A DNA stretch of 64,000 nt from Marinoscillum sp040222955 (GTDB lineage: Bacteria > Bacteroidota > Bacteroidia > Cytophagales > Cyclobacteriaceae): contig NZ_JAVKCA010000021.1 in NCBI RefSeq assembly GCF_040222955.1, positions 335,227 through 399,226 of the forward strand. Direction: 5' to 3'. Numbering within the stretch: position 1 is the first letter of the stretch; the number at the start of each line of letters is the position of its first letter. Under the pieces are notes generated by a model. It did not search any database. It was not told where the DNA came from and saw only the letters and a program-made list of their open reading frames with translations. The position numbers and the translations under genes are program-made. This document shows positions 18,287 to 27,412 of the stretch, piece after piece.

Positions 18287-18670
18287 TCAAGCCTGTTTTG
18301 ATTTGGCTACTGCTGATAAGATCAGGTAAATAAGTAAAGTGATCCCGTAGCTCAGCAATCCCCACAGTGTGGTTATAGAAGACACCTTCAATCCTCCAGC
18401 CAGCAACTGCGGTGCTACGCCCCCTTCCATTTGCTCCATTGCAGCAAATGCACTATACAGCCCGACCATCTGCCCGAGTACACCCATCACAAGCGCAAAG
18501 AGTCCAATGGACTTGATATAACCCAGCTGCCTGAAAAGCTGATCCGATGTTACCGACGCTCCTCCGAAGATGAGCAACGCTAACCTCACCGACACCACCA
18601 GCGCCGCGATAAAAATAATTGTGATGATCCCCATAAAAAGCGGACCTCCCATCATAAATAATTCAAACAT
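18287..18670 (-). CDS. Small MotA/TolQ/ExbB-type membrane protein
   Basis: 127 residues with three hydrophobic segments (about 10-34, 52-73 and 98-122). The order and sequence (GYIKSIGLFALVMGVLGQMV, then GLKVSSITTLWGLLSYGITL) match the proton-channel core of TolQ/ExbB/MotA, but it is shorter than ExbB (about 240 residues) and lacks the long cytoplasmic loop. No ExbD/TolR partner is adjacent, so it is either an orphan channel subunit or a paralogue working with a partner elsewhere. It is convergent with the M56 gene, which itself carries a TonB domain, and divergent from the LytTR gene. Confidence 0.75.
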   Translation of the reverse strand: MFELFMMGGPLFMGIITIIFIAALVVSVRLALLIFGGASVTSDQLFRQLGYIKSIGLFALVMGVLGQMVGLYSAFAAMEQMEGGVAPQLLAGGLKVSSITTLWGLLSYGITLLIYLILSAVAKSKQA

Positions 18671-18823
18671 AATTTTTCGTGTTTAAATGAAACAAAATCA
18701 TGCTTCAAAGCTAGCTGCCTGCTCCACGTTCATCCAATGCAGAATCCCTATCGAAACCGGTATTTCATCGACAAAAAGTGCTCCCTTCATCAAAATTGAC
18801 GAATTTGGAGCCAAATTGAAAGC

Positions 18824-19579
18824 ATGCGAATCATCCATCACCTCCTTTTCTGGAGTACCGTTTCCCTCTTTTTGGTGCTCACTTTTGGTCAGGCCAACGG
18901 TGACTTTATAGAAGCTTTTTACTTCGTTACTTTCCTGCTGCCGGTGGCACTCGCTACTTCCTATTTCTTCAACTACTATCTGGTTCCGGCCTACCTCCTC
19001 ACCAGAAGATACACCCACTTTGGGCTATACTTTATCTACACGCTTATCTTTTCTATCTACCTGGAGCTGATCGTCCTGACCATTGCGCTCATTGTGCTGG
19101 CCAATTATACCTATGCCAACCTCAATCCTTACTCCACCAATTTATTCCTGCTCACCTCCACGCTGTACTTTATCGTTTTCCTCAATGCCTTCATCCTGCT
19201 GATCAAACGCTACCAGCGCAATGAGCACCTCCTGGCTAAGATGGAGGACTCTAAAAAGAAAAATGAAAGGGAGCAGCTCATCGTCCGGGTGGATCGCAAG
19301 AATCGGGCGCTGGCATTGGAGGAGATTCTTTACATCGAAAGTCTGGCCGATTATGTGAAAATTCATACCACTGCTGAGCTAATCATAACCAAAGAAAAGA
19401 TCAGTGAGCTTCATGATAAACTACCCGAGCGATTTATACGCACCCACAGGTCCTTCCTGGTCAACCAACTCCAAATTTCTGAATTTGGAAAAGAGGAGCT
19501 ACTAATCGGTGAGGTGAAAATTCCCATCAGTCGCACCTATCGAAAAGCCGTTGCTGAACAACTCAGGGTCATGACTTGA
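18824..19579 (+). CDS. Membrane-anchored LytTR family DNA-binding regulator
   Basis: 251 residues. Four hydrophobic segments fill the N-terminal half (about 6-24, 32-52, 66-90, 104-122). They are followed by a charged coiled linker and a LytTR DNA-binding domain (about 150-248: ILYIESLADYVKIHTTAELI, then ERFIRTHRSFLVNQ). It has no receiver domain, so it appears to be a one-component membrane-bound regulator. Its 3' end overlaps that of the convergent sensor kinase gene by 11 bp. Targets are unknown; a link to the divergent ExbB-like gene is possible. Confidence 0.88.
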   Translation: MRIIHHLLFWSTVSLFLVLTFGQANGDFIEAFYFVTFLLPVALATSYFFNYYLVPAYLLTRRYTHFGLYFIYTLIFSIYLELIVLTIALIVLANYTYANLNPYSTNLFLLTSTLYFIVFLNAFILLIKRYQRNEHLLAKMEDSKKKNEREQLIVRVDRKNRALALEEILYIESLADYVKIHTTAELIITKEKISELHDKLPERFIRTHRSFLVNQLQISEFGKEELLIGEVKIPISRTYRKAVAEQLRVMT

Positions 19580-22352
19580 GGAAAGTACCCGGCTTTTTCC
19601 CATACCGCCTTTCAAAAAGTGTGGAGAAGTAGGAAGCCTGTCTGAAGCCGACAGCAGACGCCAGCTCGTTGGTACTGGAATACACTTTTTTTCGTGCCAG
19701 CTCAATGGCTTTGGTGAGCTTGATCTCCTGAATAAATTGCAGTGGTGTAAGGCCAGTAGCTCCCTTTAGGTAGCGATAAAGCTGACGCTCGCTCATCGCT
19801 GCTCCATCCGCCAGGCGAAGCACATTGAAGTTGGCATCCTCTATATTGGTCAGCACTTCTTTCTTTAGCCGTTTCATGATGCGTTCATCATACGAATCTT
19901 CATCCGACTGTACATTGATAGAGATACGGCTCAGGAAATTGTCATAGAGATTTTTAACCCGGATGATCAGCTCTTCAGGGTCAAATGGTTTGGTAAGAAA
20001 GTCGTCGATTCCAATCCGCAACGCTTCCTTGCGAAGGTTATCATCCGCCAAAGCCGACAGGTGGATAAACGGCAGGTGTCTCCAGAGCGGATCCGCCTTC
20101 ACCTCGCGAAGAAAAGCAAAACCATCCATTCCTGACATCATCACATCAGAAACAATGAAGCGAATGTTCTGGGTTCTCAGCACCTGTAAACCTTCTTCGG
20201 CACTGGCTACTTCCACTACTTCAAAATGCGGCACCAGCAGTGAGGCCACATAACTGCTCATATCCTTGTTGTCCTCCACCAGTAACAAGCTTGGTCGATT
20301 ATCGAGCGACAATAATGCTTCCGCCGCGCCTACCTGAGATGTATCTTCACTGGAATCGACCTCCTCCTCAACTGCCGTAGTAATCATGTGCGCAGGAAGC
20401 GATAGGGTAAATACACTGCCCACGCCCAACTGACTGCTCACTTTAAGCTCCCCACCGTGCATCTCCGCTATTTCCTTGGAAAGTGCCAGGCCTATACCCG
20501 TTCCTCCCTGCATCTGATGCTCGGGGTCTGTCGATTGAAAAAACCGATCAAAAACATAAGGTAGGTCTTTGGGGCTGATTCCCGATCCGGTGTCCTTCAC
20601 CAATATTTCCAATCCTTTATCCGCGTGCACCAACACCTCTACAGCTCCACCTCTGGGGGTAAACTTGAGCGCATTGCTGATCAGGTTGACCATGAGCTTA
20701 TTGATCTTCTCTTTGTCAGCTTTGATGTACACGTCCATTGGGCATCGGTTATGCAGCGCTACTCCCAGCTGCTCCGCCCTTGAAGTAAAAGAACTAACGA
20801 TCATTGAAACCTGCTCACACAACCCGAAAGTACTTTCATTCAGGCTTATTTCACCTTCCTCCAGACGCGAGAGGTCAAGGATTTCGTTCACGAGATTGGC
20901 CAGGCTGTTGGCATTCTTTTCCACCATCATTAAATCCTGCCGCACCTCATCCGGGAGATCATACTCGGCAATAACGCGATTCACAGGACCTTTAATCAAT
21001 GTTAGCGGAGTCCTCAACTCATGCGCAACATTTACAAACCACCGGCTTTTTGTCTGATTGAGGGTTTCCACCTGAGCCATGTGCGATTCTATTTCACTGT
21101 TTTTGAGGCGCAGCATGTCATTCGCTTTTTTACGAAGTGTATAACCTCTGTATATCAGAAACAAAATAATCACAAGCAGAGCCACCACCACTACCAGAGC
21201 AGTCTGCATATTCTGCTGCCTGTCCATGTTATAACCGGCCTCCTGTAGCTGAAGGTTCTTCTCGGCCAACTCCCTATCATGCTTTTCAGCCTGGTACTTG
21301 GCTTTAATGGATTCAATAAGCTGGGTATTTTGCAAATTGAAAATAGAATCATCCTCCACCTTGATGAGCTTGAAAACATCATAAGCCTCCTTATAACGTC
21401 CGGTCCTGCTGTAAACCTGTTCCAGTACCTCCCAGGCATTCACCCGGAGTTGAGCATTGTTAATTTTTTCCGCTATCCCCAGGGCCTTCTTCATGAAATA
21501 CTCAGCTGAATCCAACTTCCCATAGGCATAGTAATAGTGCCCCATTGCCTGATAGCTAAAGCCAAACCACTTGGGGTCCTCTAACTCAGCTGCGATTACC
21601 AGTGTTTTATTCAGAAACGCCGAAGCTTCTCCAAACAGCTCCAGGTCTTTGTAGGTCAGGGCCATGTTATGATAGAGTTTATGCAGTAGCACCCTGTCGT
21701 TGGTTTCCTGAGCTATCCGTACGGCCTTTTCATACATCTGAATTCCCTTTTTCTCTTCACCCTCGATACAATAAATGCTGCCTATGGTGTTATAGCATGC
21801 ACCTACCACATCTTGTCGGCCCAATTTCTGAGCCAACTCTATACACTCTTCATAATATTGGAGGGCCGTAGGGTGATCATTGATGTAATCGTAGTTTACT
21901 CCGATTTTTCGCAGAGTAAGTAAATAATTCACCGAGTCGCCAAGGTTTTCGTAAATCTTCAGGGCGGCTGACAGGAGCTCAAGGGCTATCGCATTGTCAT
22001 CTTCCTCCATCGCCATATCTCCCAGTAAAAGATGATTAGCCGCAACAAGCTCCTTATTTTCCAAATCATCCAACAACTCCAGGGATTTTTTGATATGAGT
22101 GCGTGCCTGCTGAAAATCGTGTGTAAGCTGATATTGTTTGGCCAGGTGGTGAAAGAAGCTGCTGGCACTGTCGGCGGATAAAGTGCCTGCCTTCAGGCCG
22201 CTTTCCACCTTCACAATTACCCCCGCTATACGTAAAGAGTCTCTGGCCATGTCCAGACCAGAAAAGGCATTCTGGGAAACGCCTGCCCATGAAAAGTACG
22301 TGGATAGAGCACAGAGGCTTACCACAATAACTACTTTACAGAGTAACTTCAT
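19569..22352 (-). CDS. Hybrid sensor: TPR, histidine kinase, receiver, AraC (HTCS-like)
   Basis: 927 residues from ATG 22352, chosen because it starts a signal peptide (MKLLCKVVIVVSLCALSTYF); a GTG-type extension to 22397 adds 15 residues before it. The order is: periplasmic tetratricopeptide repeats (about 30-340), membrane helix (about 383-402), HisKA with His444 in AHELRTP, HATPase (NLISNALKFTP, then GGTGIGLALSKEI), receiver with phospho-acceptor Asp736, and AraC-type helix-turn-helix (about 825-927). All two-component functions are on one chain, as in Bacteroidota HTCS regulators, but the sensor is TPR rather than a propeller. It overlaps the LytTR gene by 11 bp at the 3' end. Confidence 0.92.
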   Translation of the reverse strand: MKLLCKVVIVVSLCALSTYFSWAGVSQNAFSGLDMARDSLRIAGVIVKVESGLKAGTLSADSASSFFHHLAKQYQLTHDFQQARTHIKKSLELLDDLENKELVAANHLLLGDMAMEEDDNAIALELLSAALKIYENLGDSVNYLLTLRKIGVNYDYINDHPTALQYYEECIELAQKLGRQDVVGACYNTIGSIYCIEGEEKKGIQMYEKAVRIAQETNDRVLLHKLYHNMALTYKDLELFGEASAFLNKTLVIAAELEDPKWFGFSYQAMGHYYYAYGKLDSAEYFMKKALGIAEKINNAQLRVNAWEVLEQVYSRTGRYKEAYDVFKLIKVEDDSIFNLQNTQLIESIKAKYQAEKHDRELAEKNLQLQEAGYNMDRQQNMQTALVVVVALLVIILFLIYRGYTLRKKANDMLRLKNSEIESHMAQVETLNQTKSRWFVNVAHELRTPLTLIKGPVNRVIAEYDLPDEVRQDLMMVEKNANSLANLVNEILDLSRLEEGEISLNESTFGLCEQVSMIVSSFTSRAEQLGVALHNRCPMDVYIKADKEKINKLMVNLISNALKFTPRGGAVEVLVHADKGLEILVKDTGSGISPKDLPYVFDRFFQSTDPEHQMQGGTGIGLALSKEIAEMHGGELKVSSQLGVGSVFTLSLPAHMITTAVEEEVDSSEDTSQVGAAEALLSLDNRPSLLLVEDNKDMSSYVASLLVPHFEVVEVASAEEGLQVLRTQNIRFIVSDVMMSGMDGFAFLREVKADPLWRHLPFIHLSALADDNLRKEALRIGIDDFLTKPFDPEELIIRVKNLYDNFLSRISINVQSDEDSYDERIMKRLKKEVLTNIEDANFNVLRLADGAAMSERQLYRYLKGATGLTPLQFIQEIKLTKAIELARKKVYSSTNELASAVGFRQASYFSTLFERRYGKKPGTFLKS

Positions 22353-22474
22353 CTTTCGTCCAGCGGTGAAAACGAAATATAAAACAGAAACCCTCAATAA
22401 AACCCATTACGGGAATAAATTGACCAATAAATACCCTATTTATGGGATATTTAAATGCCCAAAATGTGGAATTT

Positions 22475-23320
22475 TCAGTTGATCACTCTGCGGATATTCC
22501 TTCCTGACTCCAAAAACTTCTGAAGCCCTGAATCATCGTTTTCTTCCAGCATTTTTTTGAAATCCTCAGCTTTGTGCAGGAAGTTGCTCAATGCTTCTAA
22601 TACCATTTCTTTGTTTTCCATAAAAATAGGCGCCCACATCTCTGGTGAACTCTTGGCCAAACGGACAGTGGAAGCAAATCCGGATCCAGCCAGCTCCAGA
22701 ATGATGTCGCCATCTTTTTCTTTATCAAGGACGGCATTGCTAAGTGCAAACGATGTGATGTGGCTGAGGTGTGAAATATAAGCCAGATGGCGATCATGGG
22801 CCCTCGCTTCCATCAGCTCCAAACGCATTTTCAGCCCCTGGCAGACTTCTTTAAAAGAAGTGAGGGCCTTCTCTTCGGTTTTCGCAAATTCACATATAAT
22901 CATGAGTTTTTCCTCGAAAAGACTGGCAAACGCGGCATCAGGACCACTGTACTCAGTGCCGGCGATCGGGTGCGCCGCAATAAACTGAGCCCTCCGGGGA
23001 TGAGTAGCGACTCCCTCACATATCTTGCCTTTGGTAGATCCAAAATCGATCACCACCTGTCCTGGCCGCAGCTGATCCAATATTCCGGGAAGCTGCTTGC
23101 AGATGACGTCCACAGGAATAGAAAGGATAATCCAATCCGCCCATAGGATCCCCGATTCAAGGGTGTCAAACTTTTGGTCGATGATACCCAGCACAATGGA
23201 TCGGTCCAGATTGGCAGGGTTGCGACTATAGCCACCAGCCTCAGACAAGAAGCCACCCGCCCTCATGGCCAATGAAAAAGAACCTCCAATTAATCCGGTA
23301 CCCACAAATAATACTTTCAT
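22475..23320 (-). CDS. tyrA: Prephenate dehydrogenase
   Basis: 281 residues. The N-terminal Rossmann fold shows GTGLIGGSFSLAMR (7-20), and the family features DFGSTKGKI and AAHPIAGTEYSGP follow, with a helical dimerisation domain after them. It oxidises prephenate to 4-hydroxyphenylpyruvate with NAD+, the committed step to tyrosine. No chorismate mutase or ACT domain is attached. Its ATG overlaps the stop of the upstream aminotransferase gene (ATGA), and together they form the end of the tyrosine/phenylalanine pathway, as in many Bacteroidota. Confidence 0.93.
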   Translation of the reverse strand: MKVLFVGTGLIGGSFSLAMRAGGFLSEAGGYSRNPANLDRSIVLGIIDQKFDTLESGILWADWIILSIPVDVICKQLPGILDQLRPGQVVIDFGSTKGKICEGVATHPRRAQFIAAHPIAGTEYSGPDAAFASLFEEKLMIICEFAKTEEKALTSFKEVCQGLKMRLELMEARAHDRHLAYISHLSHITSFALSNAVLDKEKDGDIILELAGSGFASTVRLAKSSPEMWAPIFMENKEMVLEALSNFLHKAEDFKKMLEENDDSGLQKFLESGRNIRRVIN

Positions 23321-24459
23321 GACATGCGTTTATAAACCTCCTCCAAAACCTCTACCGAAGCACAAAGCGACAGGCGAATATAGGATTTACCAGCTTCTCC
23401 GAAGATAAATCCAGGAGCCATAAACACATCATATCGCTCCAGTAGCTCCTCCACAAATGCCTCACCGTCCCCGTTGGGTGCTTTGGCCCACACAAACATA
23501 CCTGACTGATTATCAGCATATTCACACTGGAGCAGGTCCATGATTTTGAAACCAAGAAGCTGGCGCTGCCGGTATTGATCATTCAACCCTTCAAACCAAC
23601 TGTGATCGAGGTTCAGCGCTTTAATAGCGGCCAACTGCACTGGTTTGAACATCCCGGAATCCATATTACTTTTGATCTGGAGCACGGGCTGAATGAGTTG
23701 CTCACTCCCGAGGGCCCATCCCACCCGCCATCCGGCCATGTTATAGGACTTGGACAGCGAATTGAGTTCGATGGCCACCTCTTCTGCACCTTTTATATTG
23801 AAAATACTCAGTGGAGTGTCGTTCAAAATAAAGCTGTAAGGATTGTCGTGGCAGAGGAGTATGTTTCTCGATCTGGCAAAATCTACATACCTGGCCAGTA
23901 AGTCCCTATCCGCCCTGGTGCCTGTAGGCATGTGGGGATAATTAATCCACAGTATTTTCACTTTGGAACAATCCAGCTGCTCCAAAAACTCCCAATCCGG
24001 TGCCCAGCCGGATAACTCAAGCAGCGGAAAGTAGACTGGCTCCGCCCCAACAATACGGGTCACAGAAGTATAGGTGGGATAACCTAAGGCCGGAATCAAC
24101 ACCTGATCGCCGGGATTCAGGTAGGCCAGGGATGTATGCATGATCCCTTCTTTGGAACCCAAAAGGGGCAATACTGCCTTATCCCCGGTATTCACATGGT
24201 ATTCTCGGGCATAAAACCCTCGAATGGCCTCTCCCAGCGCAGGTAATCCCTGATAAGGCTGATAACCATGAGCATCATCAGACTGAGCAGCGCCCGAAAG
24301 TGCTCCGATCACCTCCGCATGAGGCATCTGATCCGGACTGCCTATTCCCAGGTTGATGATGGGCCTTCCTTCACCCATCAGCTGACGAATAGCCCTCAGC
24401 TTTGCTGAAAAGTAATACTCTGAAAATTGCGCAAGTCTGTCTGCTGGCTTGATATTCAT
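23317..24459 (-). CDS. Class I/II PLP aminotransferase of the aromatic pathway
   Basis: 380 residues, fold type I aminotransferase. The PLP lysine is Lys237 in SLSKSYNMAGWR; NLGIGSPDQMP (36-46) and the Arg near the C-terminus (SYIRLSLC) bind the substrate carboxylates. It precedes and overlaps tyrA, so it most likely transaminates the phenylpyruvates or prephenate, though aspartate or LL-diaminopimelate aminotransferase activity is also possible in this subfamily. Cytoplasmic. The upstream sensor kinase gene ends 20 bp away on the same strand. Confidence 0.88.
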   Translation of the reverse strand: MNIKPADRLAQFSEYYFSAKLRAIRQLMGEGRPIINLGIGSPDQMPHAEVIGALSGAAQSDDAHGYQPYQGLPALGEAIRGFYAREYHVNTGDKAVLPLLGSKEGIMHTSLAYLNPGDQVLIPALGYPTYTSVTRIVGAEPVYFPLLELSGWAPDWEFLEQLDCSKVKILWINYPHMPTGTRADRDLLARYVDFARSRNILLCHDNPYSFILNDTPLSIFNIKGAEEVAIELNSLSKSYNMAGWRVGWALGSEQLIQPVLQIKSNMDSGMFKPVQLAAIKALNLDHSWFEGLNDQYRQRQLLGFKIMDLLQCEYADNQSGMFVWAKAPNGDGEAFVEELLERYDVFMAPGFIFGEAGKSYIRLSLCASVEVLEEVYKRMS

Positions 24460-24478
24460 CCCTCCGGGTTAAAGAGCA

Positions 24479-27310
24479 CTAAGAGAAATAATCGATTGGT
24501 TTTTTCCCAAACCTTTCCAAATAAAGTTTAGAAAAGTGCGAGGTAGAATCAAAACCTACTGCTCCGGCTATCTGCGAAAGTTTATCAAATCGATTGCTGA
24601 TCAGCAGCTCCCTGGCATGTTGCAGCTTAATCTCCTGAATCAATTTGGAGGGCGACATGCCAACTGCTTCTGCTGTTTTTCTGTAAAGCTGACGCTCACT
24701 CAAACCGAGGTGCATAGCCACCTGAAGTACATTGAGGGACTTTTCAGCAACATGTTCTTTGACATATTCTCTGATATTGAGCACCAGGTCATGCTGATCT
24801 CCTAGCTGGACTTTTTCATCTTCCTCTTCAAATTCTTTGGCCCATCTGATACGCTCCCGAAGGTTTTTCACCACGTTGGAGATTCTTATCAGCAGCTCTT
24901 CAGCTTCAAATGGTTTGAGAATGTAATCATCTACTCCCATTCTCAACCCTTTGATACGCTCCTGATTTTCAGCCACAGCCGTGAGCACAATGACGGGGAT
25001 TTTGGCCTTGGAAGGTTTCCCTTGCAAGGCCTCTATGAACTCCCAGCCATTCATCACAGGCATCATCACATCGGTGAGAATCAGGTCCGGGCTCTCACGC
25101 TCCAGCTGATCCAAAGCATCCTGCCCGTGCTCAGCCATGATCAGCTGAAAGTGATCCCGCAGAATAGTCCCGAGATAAGACCTGATGTCAGGATTATCTT
25201 CCACAATCATCACGGAAGTATCTGACGGTATTTCCAGCGTATCCATTCGCAGGTCCGCGGGGGTCACCGCCTCCAGCTGGTAACTGTCACCCACCAGGGC
25301 TTCGGGTGTTTCGTCAGTAGGCTGAAGGATCATCCTAAACGTACTGCCCTTTCCCAGCTCACTGGTTACAGAAAGCTCACCACCCATCATGTCGATCAGT
25401 TCCTTGGAGATGGCAAGGCCCATCCCTGACCCAAATGAAGTGGACATCTGATCTTTAGCCTGATAAAAACGATCGAAGATGTAGGGAACTTCCTCTGGCC
25501 TGATGCCTGTGCCATTGTCTGTCACCAGCACCTCAATCCCTTCCAGGACCCTGCTCATTGTCACTTTCACAGTACCACCCTGAGGTGTGAACTTGAACGC
25601 ATTGTATATGAGGTTATTGATTACTTTTTCAAACTGATTTTCATCCAGCATTGCCGCCGTGACCTCATGCTGATTGCTGGTATAGGAGAGCCCTATTTGT
25701 CGGCTCTCCGCCAGAGAAGAAAATGCGCCACAGATCCGCTTCAACAGACCATCCACATCCACTGGTTTCACTGTCACCAGTTTTTGCTTTAGCTCAATCT
25801 TGGAGAGGTCCAGCAAGTCATTGACCATAACTGCCAGCTGATGCACATTTCTCTTAATCTTTTTGAGTGGCTCGGAAGCCTGCGCAGGCAACTTTTTGAT
25901 ACTCATGGCATCCTCAGCGTGCCCTTGTATCAGAGTGAGTGGGGTCCGGAGCTCGTGACTTACATTGGCAAAAAATTGTGACTTCAGGTCATTGAGTTCT
26001 GTCAATCGCCTGGCCTGCTCTTCGATCAGTTTCTTATCTGTTGATAATTTCTCATTAGTACGCTGTTTCAGTCTGAAGAAGTAGATCAGTAAGACCAATC
26101 CTGCCACCAATACCACCGCCAAGCTGAGAAGTAACAGATTAATCAATTTCTGCTGCTCTGCTTCCGTTCTCAGCAATAAATTCTCTGCTTCCTTTTTTTC
26201 TGTTTCATATTTGAAAGCCATGTCTGAAAGGGTTCGTGAATACGAAGCTTCGTTGATCTCCTCCACCACATCTATGTATTCTTCAAAGTGGTCATTGGTG
26301 GATTCTGTTTTGCCCAGACCAAGCTCTGCGGTAATGAGGTAACTGAGGGCATTCCTCTTTATCGGCTTGAAATCCAGACTATCTGATAACCTGAGCGCCT
26401 CGGTGGCATGATAGAAGGAGTTTTTGTAATCACTGGCGCGCTCATAGGTAGCTGCCAGGGTATTGTGAGAGTTGGCAATACCACGGAGGTTATTCAGTCG
26501 CATTTTGATGACCAGACTCTTCTTACCATAGATGAGGGCTGAATCATAAAAAGCAGCATTGATGTGCAGTTGCTTCTCAAAGCAATTGGCCATATTGTTA
26601 TAATAGTAACTGAACTGATGCGGAAAGTCCTCTTCATTGAGCCCCACCATCGCCTCCTTGAAGTAGGGTATTGCTTCGGCATGCTTGTTCATTTCCATGG
26701 TCATCAGACCAATATTGAAGGTGGCCTTTGAAACACCCGATGCATCGCCAAGTTCCTGGCTAATGGACAGGCTTTCCTCCAGGGTCACTATGGCCCTGTC
26801 GTAGAGTGACATCCCTTTATAGACAAAAGCGAGGGAATTGTAGGCGTTGGCCAGCTTTTTCAAATCCCCGCTCTTCTTTCTCAACGCTATGGCTTTAAGA
26901 TGGTAATCCAAAGCACTCTGAAATTCGGAGAGCGATTCATAAGTATGCCCCAGGTGGTGGAAAATATCTGCCTTGTCAGCGTCATTTTGGGCCAGTTCCA
27001 CAGCCTCTTTGGCATAAGTCAGGGCTTCGTCATAGTTTCCAAGCCCCTCCAGGGCTTTGGACAAAACATAGGCCGCCTCAAATGCCCATGGAGTATTCTT
27101 TTCATTACCCACAAGGTTTTCAACCTCACGTGCATATTGCAAAGACATTTCCCAATCCTGATACATATAAGCCTCAGCAAGCTGAAAGAGCACATCGATT
27201 CGTTCAGATCCGGAACTGTGATTGAGTGCCTGTGTGAGGCTGTCAATGTTCTGACTCTTAAGTGGTAAAATGATCAGTGCGAGCAATAACGCACAAAGGT
27301 ATATTCTCAT
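24479..27310 (-). CDS. Hybrid sensor: TPR, histidine kinase, receiver, AraC (HTCS-like), second copy
   Basis: 943 residues with the same architecture as the protein encoded at 19569-22352: signal peptide (1-19), periplasmic TPRs (about 35-350), membrane helix (about 389-412), HisKA with His452 in SHELRTP, HATPase (NLIYNAFKFTPQGG, then FGSGMGLAISKELI), receiver with Asp747 in LTDVMMPVMNG, and AraC helix-turn-helix (about 840-943). The two are clear but diverged paralogues. Only 20 bp separate it from the downstream aminotransferase gene, which may be co-transcribed. The ligand and regulon are not visible. Confidence 0.92.
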   Translation of the reverse strand: MRIYLCALLLALIILPLKSQNIDSLTQALNHSSGSERIDVLFQLAEAYMYQDWEMSLQYAREVENLVGNEKNTPWAFEAAYVLSKALEGLGNYDEALTYAKEAVELAQNDADKADIFHHLGHTYESLSEFQSALDYHLKAIALRKKSGDLKKLANAYNSLAFVYKGMSLYDRAIVTLEESLSISQELGDASGVSKATFNIGLMTMEMNKHAEAIPYFKEAMVGLNEEDFPHQFSYYYNNMANCFEKQLHINAAFYDSALIYGKKSLVIKMRLNNLRGIANSHNTLAATYERASDYKNSFYHATEALRLSDSLDFKPIKRNALSYLITAELGLGKTESTNDHFEEYIDVVEEINEASYSRTLSDMAFKYETEKKEAENLLLRTEAEQQKLINLLLLSLAVVLVAGLVLLIYFFRLKQRTNEKLSTDKKLIEEQARRLTELNDLKSQFFANVSHELRTPLTLIQGHAEDAMSIKKLPAQASEPLKKIKRNVHQLAVMVNDLLDLSKIELKQKLVTVKPVDVDGLLKRICGAFSSLAESRQIGLSYTSNQHEVTAAMLDENQFEKVINNLIYNAFKFTPQGGTVKVTMSRVLEGIEVLVTDNGTGIRPEEVPYIFDRFYQAKDQMSTSFGSGMGLAISKELIDMMGGELSVTSELGKGSTFRMILQPTDETPEALVGDSYQLEAVTPADLRMDTLEIPSDTSVMIVEDNPDIRSYLGTILRDHFQLIMAEHGQDALDQLERESPDLILTDVMMPVMNGWEFIEALQGKPSKAKIPVIVLTAVAENQERIKGLRMGVDDYILKPFEAEELLIRISNVVKNLRERIRWAKEFEEEDEKVQLGDQHDLVLNIREYVKEHVAEKSLNVLQVAMHLGLSERQLYRKTAEAVGMSPSKLIQEIKLQHARELLISNRFDKLSQIAGAVGFDSTSHFSKLYLERFGKKPIDYFS

Positions 27311-27360
27311 ATGACGTTCGGTGATTGAGCACAGGAAGGGATGATAAAGATAACCACCTC

Positions 27361-27389
27361 AAACAAAAAAATCCGCTCAAGCGGATTTT
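27361..27389 (-). terminator. Terminator after the PadR-permease operon
   Basis: AAAATCCGCT (27368-27377) pairs with AGCGGATTTT (27380-27389). On the minus strand the stem runs into TTTTTTTGTTT, a good intrinsic terminator 24 bp after the permease stop. Confidence 0.85.
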
Positions 27390-27412
27390 AACTTCTAAGG
27401 TTCATCAAAAAA

